Assembly: GCA_019638085.1 (NCBI GenBank)
Contig: JAHBUL010000003.1
Location: forward strand, 1 to 64,000
DNA from: Flavobacteriales bacterium
Lineage (GTDB): Bacteria > Bacteroidota > Bacteroidia > Flavobacteriales_F > PHOS-HE28
Reading direction: 5' to 3'
Length of the DNA stretch: 64,000 nt
Shown here in pieces: positions 35,093 through 44,066 of the stretch (within the stretch, counting starts at the first letter, position 1; every line of letters starts with the position of its first letter). The position numbers were made by a program, and so were the translations under genes. Below the pieces are notes generated by a model, which did not search any database, had not been told where the DNA came from, and saw nothing but the letters and a program-made list of their open reading frames with translations.

Positions 35093-35848
35093 ATGCATAT
35101 CGGTAAGATCCTTCTTGCCATTCTTGTTTTGCTAACCGGCGGAAGCGAGGCGGCGAACATGTGGAGGGAAACGAGGGATCCACTGTCGCTTGCCATTGCG
35201 GTCTTACTGATCACTTTGCTTTGCGGGCTCTTGTTGAGGAGCGCTTTTAGACGACGTGATCCATCGTTCTCACTTTCCAAAGGGTCAAAGGTGGTCTGGA
35301 CGGTGATCGGAGTCGTGGCTGCCATGAGCATCCTCGGGCAACTGATCGAGTTCGTCACTTCGATACCGAGGTCCACCGAGTATGTGGTTGAGGTGAATGG
35401 CCTGCGGATCCCCATTGATGATTGCGTAAACGGGTCTGCCAATATGTTCTCAACGAAGGAGGAACAAATCTCCTTCTGCACATGCATGGCAACGAAGTTG
35501 GCTAGTTCCAACGTATTGACAGAGTACGAGAGGACCAGTCTCACGGCAGGACGGATGACTCAGTTAGTTCAGAAGTTGAAGAACGATCCCTCTTTCGATA
35601 TGGTCTCACTTTCCGAATGCATGGCGGAAAGCGAAGGGGCTAAATGGACGGAGGGCATGGTGGAACAGGTTAAGAAGGACTGCATCACTAAAATGGGGAA
35701 GGAAGGCTCCGACAAGGAGTACGATCCGGAGCAGTTCTGCGATTGTTTGGTGAATAAGGTGGCTCAATATCCTCCCTCGATCATTGCATCCGGTGATTCC
35801 GTGCTCGTGAAGTTTCAAGAAGAATGCGGCGTGTTGAGCAAAAGGTGA
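35093..35848 (+). CDS. membrane protein with duplicated Cys-rich domain
   Basis: The 251-aa protein has an N-terminal membrane region of about three spans (residues 1-20, 32-50, 65-85) and then a soluble domain outside or inside the membrane. That domain contains two related halves. Each has a lone Cys followed by an FCxC pair (DDCVNG...FCTCMATKL and KDCITK...FCDCLVNKV), with a further ECMAESE between them. The Cys pattern suggests disulfides or metal binding. The family is uncharacterised but typical of Bacteroidota. No operon partner. Confidence 0.7.
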   Translation: MHIGKILLAILVLLTGGSEAANMWRETRDPLSLAIAVLLITLLCGLLLRSAFRRRDPSFSLSKGSKVVWTVIGVVAAMSILGQLIEFVTSIPRSTEYVVEVNGLRIPIDDCVNGSANMFSTKEEQISFCTCMATKLASSNVLTEYERTSLTAGRMTQLVQKLKNDPSFDMVSLSECMAESEGAKWTEGMVEQVKKDCITKMGKEGSDKEYDPEQFCDCLVNKVAQYPPSIIASGDSVLVKFQEECGVLSKR

Positions 35849-35894
35849 TGCGACCTTTCCGCCATAGTTTTCATCATTCTGTGCAAGGTGCTTG

Positions 35895-36010
35895 ACCCTG
35901 ATCTCCGCCCGTGATGGTAGCGGCGGCTGGCCGAAAGCCGGGCCGTGCGGCACCATGGAGCGAGGAGGCCCGACGATAGGAGGGACCCCGGAGCCCCGGT
36001 GACGCGAGCC
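35895..36010. repeat. dispersed repeat family 'GATCTCCGCCCG', copy 3 (long form)
   Basis: The unit starts CTGATCTCCGCCCGTGATGG and continues with GCGAGGAGGCCCGACGATAG and GGACCCCGGAGC. The second part matches GCAACGAGGAGGCACGACGA and GACCCCGGAGTGCC in the copy at 50345-50460. It lies upstream of icmF. Confidence 0.6.
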
Positions 36011-36142
36011 CGGACGAGGACACCACAGCGGACAGCCCATTCGGCGGCCCCATTCACCAGCAACTGATCACCAGTCACCGGCATTCGCTCCCGGACCGGT
36101 ATTTTCGCGCCTCACCTACGCACCCGCTTCGGCGAGCAAAGC

Positions 36143-39100
36143 ATGTCCCATCCCGTTATCAAGCCCTACGTCCCTAAGCACAAGATCCGCATCGTCACCG
36201 CAGCTTCGCTGTTCGATGGCCACGATGTCTCCATCAACATCATGCGGCGCATCCTCCAGAGTTCTGGCGCGGAGGTGATCCATTTGGGGCACGACCGCAG
36301 CGTGGAGGAGGTGGTGAACACCGCGATCCAAGAGGATGCGCAGGCGATCGCGATGACCAGCTACCAGGGCGGGCACATGGAGTACTTCAAGTACATGTTC
36401 GACCTGCTGAAGGAGAAGGGCGCGGGGCACATCAAGATCTTCGGTGGGGGCGGAGGGACCATCCTGCCGGAGGAGATCGAGGAGCTGGAGGCCTACGGCA
36501 TCACGCGTTTGTACCATCCCGATGATGGCCGTGCGATGGGGCTGCAGGGCATGATCAACGATATGCTGGAGCGCTGCGACGTGGACCACAGCGATGCGTT
36601 GCATGGGGAGGTGAAGGAGCTTTCCACTACCAACTGGCCGGCCATTGCGCGCTTGATCAGTTCGGCGGAGAACCATCCGGAGGTGTTTGAGAAGGTGGCC
36701 GATGCGGTGCATAAGAAGGCCGCCGCGAGCACCGCGCCGATCCTGGGCATCACCGGCACGGGCGGGGCGGGCAAGAGCAGCATGGTGGATGAATTGATCC
36801 GCCGTTTTCTGCTGGACCAGAAGGACAAGACCATCGCCATCGTGAGCGTGGACCCGAGCAAGCGCAAGACCGGCGGGGCGTTGCTCGGCGACCGCATCCG
36901 GATGAACAGCATTCGCGGCGAGCGCGTGTACATGCGCAGTATGGCCACGCGCCAGAGCAACCTCGCGCTGAGCAAGCAGGTGAGGGAGGCCATCCTGGTG
37001 CTGAAGGCGGCGGGCTTCGACCTCATCATCATCGAGACCAGCGGCATCGGCCAGAGTGATACCGAGATCCTCGACCACAGCGACGTATCGCTCTACATCA
37101 TGACGCCCGAGTTCGGCGCGGCCACGCAGTTGGAAAAGATCGACATGCTCGACTTCGCTGATGTGGTAGCGATCAACAAGTTCGACAAGCGGGGCGCGCT
37201 GGATGCCTTGCGTGACGTGAAGAAGCAGTACAAGCGCAACCACCAGCTCTGGGACGCGAAGGACGAGGACCTGCCCGTGGTGGGCACCATCGCCAGCCAG
37301 TTCAACGACCCCGGCACCAACACGCTGTACGAGCGGCTGATGCGCAAGATCAAGGAGAAGACCGGCACGGACTTCCACAGCACCTTCCACGGTCACGACG
37401 AGATGAGCGAGAAGGTGTGGATCATTCCGCCGGCGAAGAGCCGCTACCTCAGCGAGATCTCTGAGAGCAACCGGAGGTATGATGCGAAGGCGGATGCCCA
37501 AGCGGAGATCGCGGATCAGCTGTATGGCTTGTACAGTGCGGTGCTGACGTTCGGTGGACCGGACCTGCTTTCCGCTGAAGGAGTTGACGAGTTACGAGTT
37601 AGCGGGTTACGTGTTGCGGACGTCGGGCAACCCGCAACCCGTCAACCCGTCAACTCGCAACGGGGCTCCGAGATCGCTTCACTGACCAAGAAATTCGAAG
37701 AACTCAAGAAAGATCTCGACCCGCACCTCTGGGAGATGCTCACCGGCTGGAAGTCCGAGGAAGCGCGCTACAGCGGCGAGTTCTACACCTACACCGTGCG
37801 CGGCAAGGAGATCAAGGTGCCCAACCATTCAGAGAGCCTCGCGCATTTGAAGATCCCGAAAGTGGCACTGCCGAAATTCCGCAGCTGGGGAGACAAGGTG
37901 CGTTGGGCGATGCAGGAGAACACGCCCGGCTTTTTCCCTTACACCGCAGGCATCTATCCCTTCAAGCGCACCGGCGAAGATCCCGCGCGGATGTTCGCCG
38001 GCGAGGGCGGACCGGAGCGCACCAACAAACGCTTCCACTACGTGAGCCATGGCCTGCCCGCCAAGCGCCTCAGCACCGCCTTCGATAGCGTAACGCTCTA
38101 CGGCCACGATCCCGGTCGTCGCCCCGACATCTACGGCAAGGTGGGCAACAGCGGCGTGAGCATCTGCTGCCTGGACGATGCCAAGAAACTTTACAGCGGC
38201 TTCGACCTCAGCGACCCGAAGACCTCGGTGAGCATGACCATCAACGGGCCCGCGCCGATGCTGCTCGGCTTCTTCATGAACGCCGCCATCGATCAGAACT
38301 GCGAGAAGTACATCCGGGAACACAAGCTGGAGAAGGAGGTGGAGAAGAAGATCGCGGAACGCTGGTCAGGTGCGAACGCGGAACCCGCAACCCGCAACTC
38401 GTCAACCCGTAACGAATTGCGACCCATGTACCACGGCGATATCCCCGAAGGCAACAACGGTCTAGGCTTGCTCCTGCTCGGCATCACCGGCGACCAAGTC
38501 CTTCCCGCCGACGTCTACGCCAAGATCAAGGCCGATACCCTCGCGCAGGTCCGTGGCACCGTGCAGGCCGACATCCTGAAGGAAGATCAGGCGCAGAACA
38601 CCTGCATCTTCAGCACCGAGTTCGCGTTGCGCCTCATGGGCGATGTGCAGCAATACTTCATCGAGCAGAAGGTCCGCAATTTCTACAGCGTCAGCATCAG
38701 CGGCTACCACATCGCGGAGGCCGGCGCGAACCCCATCTCGCAGCTCGCCTTCACGCTGGCCAACGGCTTCACCTACGTGGAGTACTACCTCAGCCGGGGC
38801 ATGGACATCAACGCCTTCGCGCCCAACCTGAGCTTCTTCTTCAGCAACGGCATGGACCCAGAGTACGCCGTGATGGGCCGCGTGGCGCGCCGCCTCTGGG
38901 CCAAGGCGCTCAAGCATCGCTATGGTGCCGACGAGCGCAGCCAGATGCTGAAGTACCACATCCAGACCAGCGGTCGCAGCCTCCACGCGCAGGAGATCGA
39001 CTTCAACGACATCCGCACCACGTTGCAGGCGCTGTATGCCATTTACGACAACTGCAACAGCCTGCACACCAACGCCTACGACGAGGCCATCACCACGCCC

Positions 39101-39652
39101 ACCGAGGAAAGCGTGCGCCGCGCCATGGCCATCCAGCTCATCATCAACAAGGAGCTCGGCCTGGCCAAGAATGAGAACCCGCTCCAAGGCTCCTTCATCA
39201 TCGAAGAGCTCACCGACCTGGTGGAAGAAGCCGTGCTCACCGAGTTCGACCGGATCACGGAGCGCGGTGGTGTCTTGGGAGCGATGGAAACGATGTACCA
39301 ACGCAGCAGGATCCAAGAAGAGAGCTTGTACTACGAGACCCTCAAGCACACGGGCGAATACCCGATCATCGGCGTGAACACCTTCCTCAGCAGCAAGGGC
39401 TCACCGACGGTATTGCCCAAGGAGGTGATCCGCGCCACCGAGGAAGAGAAGGAAGCGCAGATTGCGACGGTGGAGAACCTACGCGCGGCCTACAGCGCGG
39501 AAGCGGCGAAGGCGATCAAGGACCTGCAGCAAGCGGCCATCCGGAACGAGAACATGTTCGCCGTGCTGATGGAGGCGACGAAGTATTGCTCGCTCGGGCA
39601 GTTGACTGCGGCGATGTTCGAGGTGGGGGGGCAGTATCGGCGGAATATGTGA
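36143..39652 (+). CDS. icmF: fused isobutyryl-CoA mutase (IcmF)
   Basis: This 1169-aa fusion interconverts isobutyryl-CoA and n-butyryl-CoA (or related acyl-CoAs) with adenosylcobalamin. The order is B12-binding domain (residues 14-140, with DGHD at 25-28 carrying the axial His), then a MeaB-like G-protein chaperone (about 195-450, P-loop GTGGAGKSS near 206), a linker, and the TIM-barrel mutase (about 510-1169, with [11 protein letters not shown]). The length is slightly above the family norm because of two low-complexity insertions at residues about 480-507 and 744-760. It stands alone. Its B12 supply may come from the riboswitch operon of the same window. A second, broken copy of its 3' third is at 50549-51797. 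Confidence 0.92.
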   Translation: MSHPVIKPYVPKHKIRIVTAASLFDGHDVSINIMRRILQSSGAEVIHLGHDRSVEEVVNTAIQEDAQAIAMTSYQGGHMEYFKYMFDLLKEKGAGHIKIFGGGGGTILPEEIEELEAYGITRLYHPDDGRAMGLQGMINDMLERCDVDHSDALHGEVKELSTTNWPAIARLISSAENHPEVFEKVADAVHKKAAASTAPILGITGTGGAGKSSMVDELIRRFLLDQKDKTIAIVSVDPSKRKTGGALLGDRIRMNSIRGERVYMRSMATRQSNLALSKQVREAILVLKAAGFDLIIIETSGIGQSDTEILDHSDVSLYIMTPEFGAATQLEKIDMLDFADVVAINKFDKRGALDALRDVKKQYKRNHQLWDAKDEDLPVVGTIASQFNDPGTNTLYERLMRKIKEKTGTDFHSTFHGHDEMSEKVWIIPPAKSRYLSEISESNRRYDAKADAQAEIADQLYGLYSAVLTFGGPDLLSAEGVDELRVSGLRVADVGQPATRQPVNSQRGSEIASLTKKFEELKKDLDPHLWEMLTGWKSEEARYSGEFYTYTVRGKEIKVPNHSESLAHLKIPKVALPKFRSWGDKVRWAMQENTPGFFPYTAGIYPFKRTGEDPARMFAGEGGPERTNKRFHYVSHGLPAKRLSTAFDSVTLYGHDPGRRPDIYGKVGNSGVSICCLDDAKKLYSGFDLSDPKTSVSMTINGPAPMLLGFFMNAAIDQNCEKYIREHKLEKEVEKKIAERWSGANAEPATRNSSTRNELRPMYHGDIPEGNNGLGLLLLGITGDQVLPADVYAKIKADTLAQVRGTVQADILKEDQAQNTCIFSTEFALRLMGDVQQYFIEQKVRNFYSVSISGYHIAEAGANPISQLAFTLANGFTYVEYYLSRGMDINAFAPNLSFFFSNGMDPEYAVMGRVARRLWAKALKHRYGADERSQMLKYHIQTSGRSLHAQEIDFNDIRTTLQALYAIYDNCNSLHTNAYDEAITTPTEESVRRAMAIQLIINKELGLAKNENPLQGSFIIEELTDLVEEAVLTEFDRITERGGVLGAMETMYQRSRIQEESLYYETLKHTGEYPIIGVNTFLSSKGSPTVLPKEVIRATEEEKEAQIATVENLRAAYSAEAAKAIKDLQQAAIRNENMFAVLMEATKYCSLGQLTAAMFEVGGQYRRNM
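37581..37665 (+). repeat. in-frame palindromic insertion in icmF (linker)
   Basis: GTTGACGAGTTACGAGTT and AGCGGGTTACGTGTTGC on the left are answered by GCAACCCGCAACCCGTC and AACCCGTCAACTCGC on the right, making an imperfect long inverted repeat. It is built of short words like the intergenic low-complexity repeats. It adds about 28 codons without breaking the frame, between the G-domain and the mutase. Confidence 0.8.
38372..38421 (+). repeat. second in-frame low-complexity insertion in icmF
   Basis: GAACCCGCAACCCGCAACTC and GTCAACCCGTAACG repeat the same words as the right arm of the insertion at 37581-37665. It encodes [15 protein letters not shown] inside the mutase domain, just before the conserved [13 protein letters not shown] stretch, again preserving the frame. 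Confidence 0.75.
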
Positions 39653-39707
39653 CCCGCGAAGGGCCCGATACTCCATTCACTCTCGGACACGGTGATCGCA
39701 CTATCGA

Positions 39708-40088
39708 TCACACGGCAAAGGTGTCATTGAGTATCGCTGCTAGGTCGTCTGGTAACGCCAGCGGCTTCAGCGCCGGCACATTCGCTCCGCCCGTATTCCC
39801 GATCGGCACCGTGCCTACGAAGCTCTTCACCCCGCCAAGGATCAGACGCGGCAACTGCCCGATGATCTCTCGCGTGTTCTTGGTCCGGAAACCGAACACG
39901 AGCATGCGCCAATGCACGGCATTGTGTTCACGGGGCCAGCGCTGCCCCAGGATATGAGCACGCTCCAAATGATGCCATTCGTGTTGCAGGTCGCCGCGCA
40001 AGCGAGCCTCTTCGCTATTGCGCAACTCCGCTTCGTAGTACGGTCTGACCGGTGTCGGCATTGTCCAATGGATCTTCATGTCGTGCAA
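39708..40088 (-). CDS. DUF3703 family protein
   Basis: This 126-aa protein has the DUF3703 signature RGDLQHEWHHLERAHILGQ followed by H-x-x-H-W-R-M and a helical tail. The family occurs next to heavy-metal resistance genes and has several conserved His, but its biochemical role is unknown. It is the last gene of the metal island on this strand, 15 bases after the P-type ATPase stop. The start may be the Met at 40088 or the Met at 40079. Confidence 0.8.
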   Translation of the reverse strand: MHDMKIHWTMPTPVRPYYEAELRNSEEARLRGDLQHEWHHLERAHILGQRWPREHNAVHWRMLVFGFRTKNTREIIGQLPRLILGGVKSFVGTVPIGNTGGANVPALKPLALPDDLAAILNDTFAV

Positions 40089-40103
40089 TTATCTACGGGG
40101 CGT

Positions 40104-42005
40104 TCATCGCATCCGGCTCGCATTCAGTATGGCCAGCAACGCCACACCCACATCGGCGAACACCGCTTCCCAGAGCGTGGCCAAACCACCGGCGCCAAGC
40201 ACGAGTACAATGGCTTTCACGCCAAAGGCGAGTATGATGTTCTGGGTGACCACACGCTTGGTGGCTTTGCCGATGCGGATCGCTTCGACGATGCTGCTGG
40301 GCCGATCATTCTGTAATACTACATCGGCGGTCTCTATGGCGGCATCACTTCCCAGACCGCCCATGGCGATGCCCACATCGCTAAGGGCCAGCACCGGAGC
40401 ATCGTTGATACCATCGCCCACAAAGGCCACCACGGCCGTGGGGTCCTTCTTCGCTTCCTGCATCCGGGTCACCTTGTCCTCGGGCAGCAGATCCCCGAAG
40501 GCTTTGGTGATACCGAGCGTGGCTGCCACGCGCTGCGTAATGGCTGTCTTGTCGCCGCTGAGCATGACGATCTCGCGGATGCCTTGAGCCTTCAGCAGGC
40601 TGATGGTCTCCTTCGCATCGTCCTTGATCTTGTCGGCCACGGTGAGGTAGCCCGCGTACGCACCGCCGATAGCGCACACCACGATGGTGTCCTCTACGGC
40701 ATCCACTTCCGCCGGGTAGGGCACGTTGAACTTGCGCAACAACCGGGCGTTGCCGACCAACACTTCCTCACCATTCACAGTGCCGCGCATGCCGTGTGCA
40801 CTGATCTCTTCCACGTTCGTCGCCTCGCCCACGGCATCGCCCTGCGGATGTTTCATGACCGCTTGCGCGATGGGGTGCGTGCTGTGCGTTTCCATCGCCT
40901 TGATCACACCGAGTAGCCGGGATTCAGAAATGCCAGCGGCGGGCTTCATCTCTTGCACGGCGAACACGCCCTCGGTGAGCGTGCCGGTCTTGTCCATCAC
41001 AATGGTGTTCACCTTCGTGAGCACGTCGAGGTAGTTGCCGCCCTTCAGCAGGATACCCTTACGGCTTGCCGCGCCGATGCCGCCGAAGTAGCCCAACGGA
41101 ATACTGATCACCAAGGCGCACGGGCACGAGATCACGAGGAAGATCAGCGCGCGGTACAGCCAGGTGTTGAACACGTACGGTTCTACGATGAGCAAGGGCA
41201 CCAAAACGATGCCCACGGCCAACGCCACCACGATAGGTGTGTAGATCCGCGCGAAGCGGCGGATGAAGAGTTCCGTTGGCGATTTGCTCTTCGCGGCGTT
41301 CTGCACAAGATCGAGGATGCGCGCGAGGCTGCTTTCACCGAAGGGCTTGGTCACTTCCATGTCCACCACCTTGTCCGTGGCGATCATGCCGGCGAGCACC
41401 GGAGCTTCCTTCACGATGGTGCGCGGCACGCTCTCGCCGGTGAGGGCAGCAGTATCGAAGGAGGCCTGGTCGCTAAGGAGTTTGCCGTCCAGGGGCACAC
41501 GATCGCCCACGCGGATGCGGATGATGTCACCGACTTTCACCTCGGCGGCGGGCGTTTCCACCGGGACACCATCACGCATCACGTTCGCGGTATCGGGCCG
41601 TACATCGAGCAGCGCTTGAATGTTGCGCTTGGCGCGGTCCACAGCGGCGTCCTGGAACAATTCGCCCACGGCGTAGAAGAGCATCACGGCCACGCCTTCG
41701 GGATATTCCTGGATGAAGAACGCGCCGATGGTGGCGAGGCTCATGAGGAAGAATTCGCTGAAGACATCACGCTTTGCGATCGCCTTGATCGCTTTCACCA
41801 GCACGGGAAGGCCCACGGGCAGGTACGCCGCGAGGTACCAGGCGAGCCGCTTCCATTCCGGTTGGAAGAACTTCGGTGCAAGCTGGTCGATGGCAATGCC
41901 GCCAAGGAGCAGGACGAAGGAGGCGATGGCGGGCAGGTAGGCGCGCCATGCACTGATGCTTGGTTCCTGGGCGGGTGTGCCAGCGTGATCGTGGTCGGAG
42001 CTCAT
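40104..42005 (-). CDS. heavy-metal P1B-type ATPase (Zn/Cd/Pb-like)
   Basis: The 633-aa inner-membrane pump has the CPC metal-site helix (SCPCALVIS, near residue 293), the phosphorylation motif DKTGTLT at 338-344, the TGES actuator loop (LTGESVP), and the hinge GDGINDAP. This is the ZntA/CadA-like P1B type. It lacks an N-terminal HMA domain and starts instead with a His-containing tail (SSDHDHAG). The ATG at 42005 is chosen, since the longer frame adds no homologous sequence. It exports divalent metal to the periplasm, where the CzcCBA-type system in the same island can take over. Confidence 0.93.
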   Translation of the reverse strand: MSSDHDHAGTPAQEPSISAWRAYLPAIASFVLLLGGIAIDQLAPKFFQPEWKRLAWYLAAYLPVGLPVLVKAIKAIAKRDVFSEFFLMSLATIGAFFIQEYPEGVAVMLFYAVGELFQDAAVDRAKRNIQALLDVRPDTANVMRDGVPVETPAAEVKVGDIIRIRVGDRVPLDGKLLSDQASFDTAALTGESVPRTIVKEAPVLAGMIATDKVVDMEVTKPFGESSLARILDLVQNAAKSKSPTELFIRRFARIYTPIVVALAVGIVLVPLLIVEPYVFNTWLYRALIFLVISCPCALVISIPLGYFGGIGAASRKGILLKGGNYLDVLTKVNTIVMDKTGTLTEGVFAVQEMKPAAGISESRLLGVIKAMETHSTHPIAQAVMKHPQGDAVGEATNVEEISAHGMRGTVNGEEVLVGNARLLRKFNVPYPAEVDAVEDTIVVCAIGGAYAGYLTVADKIKDDAKETISLLKAQGIREIVMLSGDKTAITQRVAATLGITKAFGDLLPEDKVTRMQEAKKDPTAVVAFVGDGINDAPVLALSDVGIAMGGLGSDAAIETADVVLQNDRPSSIVEAIRIGKATKRVVTQNIILAFGVKAIVLVLGAGGLATLWEAVFADVGVALLAILNASRMR

Positions 42006-42015
42006 GGTGTTTGGA

Positions 42016-42573
42016 TCAGAAGGTTGGACCGTTACTGCGGGAAAGCCGGTACATGCCCCACCAGGCGCAGGGCGCAAGAACCACTACACTGGCCATGCCG
42101 GGGAAGTAGTCGTACGGCTGATCCTCGAACAAGGGCAGTGCGAAGTGCGCGAGTTCCGTGATGCCCATGGCAGCGAAGAAGGTCCAGGCCAGGTAGTAGC
42201 CGAAGGCGTACCCACGCTTCACCAGAGCGGGAACGGCGAGCCAAGCACCAACGGATAGCAGGATCAGCAGGATGACAGGGACGGAATCGATCTCCGGCAC
42301 TGGTGTGCCCGTAATGGACGCCAGTCGATCGAAGAAACCGTACACCTTCTCTTCGACGCGGTGGAGCAGGAAGAGCGCGAAGGCGATCCAGAAGGGGACA
42401 CGAATGGCCTCAAAGGGTACGGTCGTGTGTACAAGCATCCAGAGCAGGAAACCACCCATGAAGCCAGAGGTGAAGACCAAGGCGGTCCAGATGCCGAACG
42501 CGGCATAGCCCAAGGCCAGGATCGCCACGGTGAAAAGGAACGCTGCCGGGACCGAGGACCTTCTATAGTTCAT
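42016..42573 (-). CDS. HXXEE-type membrane protein
   Basis: This 185-aa integral membrane protein has about five spans. The HXXEE motif reads HRVEE at residues 71-75, and the later conserved His is in ELAHF. The region YFPGMASVVVLAPCAWWGMY is typical of the family. The role is unknown; it may bind or channel metal because the conserved His and Glu lie at membrane borders. It is 10 bases upstream of the P-type ATPase gene and belongs to the metal operon. Confidence 0.7.
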   Translation of the reverse strand: MNYRRSSVPAAFLFTVAILALGYAAFGIWTALVFTSGFMGGFLLWMLVHTTVPFEAIRVPFWIAFALFLLHRVEEKVYGFFDRLASITGTPVPEIDSVPVILLILLSVGAWLAVPALVKRGYAFGYYLAWTFFAAMGITELAHFALPLFEDQPYDYFPGMASVVVLAPCAWWGMYRLSRSNGPTF

Positions 42574-42583
42574 GGGTCTGTTG

Positions 42584-43243
42584 TTAAAGCTCTCCTTCGT
42601 GATGCCCTTCCAACTTCTCGTGATCGAGCAGTTCGGCTTTGTTCATGATCAGCGCCTGCATGATGAGCTTCCATTGGTCCTTGTGCTCTGCCAATTCGCT
42701 GATGGGCCGATCGCCAGCTTGCCTGCCCTCCTCAGCAAGGTCGGCGTGGATCCGTTCCAGCATGGCCGCACCCTGGCCCGCTTGGATCGCGGACCTGGTG
42801 GCTTCGGCAAGCAACACGAACTCTTCGTGGTGCGCGCTCTGATGGCCGCTGGTGTCCAACATGGTCTTGACCGCCTCATACTTCGCACGCCATTCGCTTG
42901 CCGAGGCTTGTTGCCTCGCATCCGTACCCGCCCCATCGTGGTGACCAAGATGATCGAACAGCAGCCACCCGGCCACACCCAAGCCGAGCACGGTTGGCAC
43001 GAGCACCATCCAGCGCTTCTTGATCCAGTCCAGTGCGCCCGGACCTGTCTTTGCGCTGGCAGGCTTCGGAACGTCCACCGCCTTGCGACCCAACACGAAC
43101 GCCGACCAAGCCTTCTCCAAACGCTGCCGCTCCGGCGATCCCGCTTTCAGCGAGAGCATCTTCCACTGGTACTGGCCGTCCGGGTCCTTCCCGTTCACGT
43201 CGATGCCGAATTCGGCGAGTACGGCTTTGGGGTCGATGGTCAT
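42584..43243 (-). CDS. single-span membrane protein in metal island
   Basis: The 219-aa protein has a cytoplasmic N-terminal part of about 75 residues, one membrane span (VLVPTVLGLGVAGWLLF), and a helical external part with scattered His (HHDGAG, HQSAHHEEF, EGHHEGEL at the end). No family is recognised. The His content and the 10-base gap to the HXXEE gene suggest a metal-binding or stress role in the same operon. Confidence 0.65.
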   Translation of the reverse strand: MTIDPKAVLAEFGIDVNGKDPDGQYQWKMLSLKAGSPERQRLEKAWSAFVLGRKAVDVPKPASAKTGPGALDWIKKRWMVLVPTVLGLGVAGWLLFDHLGHHDGAGTDARQQASASEWRAKYEAVKTMLDTSGHQSAHHEEFVLLAEATRSAIQAGQGAAMLERIHADLAEEGRQAGDRPISELAEHKDQWKLIMQALIMNKAELLDHEKLEGHHEGEL

Positions 43244-43276
43244 GAGTGCGAGCGGGGATGAACCAACCGAGGGTCT

Positions 43277-43723
43277 TCAGTGCTGGTGTCCGTCCGTTGG
43301 ACTGTGCTGCTCCACCGGCTGCGGAACTTCCCGCGGGCCGGAGGTGAACTGCACGCTTACGAAGCCGCTGGGCAGCTTGATGCTGGCAACAACGGTAAAG
43401 CCATACGGGCTGTTGAGCGCGGCACGCAGATAGCCTTTCTTGTCCGGTACCATTTCGGGGTTGGCCGTAGTGCGGTTGTTGAACTGGATGTAGGCCGTGC
43501 CGGTCAAGCCGTCCACTGGTAGCGTGTTGCCCAGTGTATCCAGCAGGTAGAAGCGTGCTTCGTCCCCGGCCGCGACCATTTCTATGTAGTGCGTACCTGC
43601 ATCACCAAGGATGCCTCCGTGAGGAGCTTTAGGCATTTGGTCCTGGGCGGAAACCAAAGCGCTGAATGTAAGTGCGGTGCCCGCCAAAGCGATACGGAAC
43701 TTGGTATGTATGCGCATGTTCAT
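43277..43723 (-). CDS. periplasmic protein of metal island
   Basis: The 148-aa product from the ATG at 43723 has a signal peptide (ALTFSALVSAQ) and a small beta-rich domain (PHGGILGDAGTHYIEMV, RFYLLDTLGNTLPVDG, FTVVASIKLPSGFVSVQF), ending in a His-containing tail DGHQH. The PHGG start occurs in periplasmic proteins near heavy-metal RND systems. The upstream frame is a shadow of the His-rich gene. A metal-binding chaperone role is inference. Confidence 0.7.
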   Translation of the reverse strand: MNMRIHTKFRIALAGTALTFSALVSAQDQMPKAPHGGILGDAGTHYIEMVAAGDEARFYLLDTLGNTLPVDGLTGTAYIQFNNRTTANPEMVPDKKGYLRAALNSPYGFTVVASIKLPSGFVSVQFTSGPREVPQPVEQHSPTDGHQH

Positions 43724-43781
43724 GGGGAGTTTCGCACTACTGCTCGGCAGAACAAGACCCGCCGGGCAGTGTGCGGGTTCA

Positions 43782-44021
43782 TCAATGCTGATGTCCGTCT
43801 TCGTGGCTGTGACCGGCGGTGGTGTCGTGCGCGGCTTCATCATGCGCATGGCCATCGTCGTGGTTGTGGCCGTCCTTCTCATCGTGGGCTTTGGTAGCAT
43901 CACGAACATCGCCATCGGTATGGGGGGTTCCGTCCTCATGTTTGGGCGTATCGGTACCGGCGGGTTGGCCGCAAGCGAAGAGCAAGGTGGCGAGGGCAAG
44001 AGGTGCGAGCAGGCGTTTCAT
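43782..44021 (-). CDS. His/Asp-rich small lipoprotein
   Basis: The 79-aa product has a lipoprotein signal (ATLLFACG, Cys17) and a mature part made almost only of His, Asp, Glu, Gly and Ala, ending HSHEDGHQH. It probably buffers divalent metal in the periplasm. It is 45 bases downstream of the CzcB-like gene and 58 bases upstream of the next gene, all on one strand. No structured domain is expected. Confidence 0.8.
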   Translation of the reverse strand: MKRLLAPLALATLLFACGQPAGTDTPKHEDGTPHTDGDVRDATKAHDEKDGHNHDDGHAHDEAAHDTTAGHSHEDGHQH

Positions 44022-44066
44022 TGGATCTTGGGGTTTGAGGTTTCAGTTTCGTTTGGATCAAGCGGA

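Noticed and set aside
36116-37501. Minus-strand 461-aa frame
   Set aside because: Antisense shadow of icmF.
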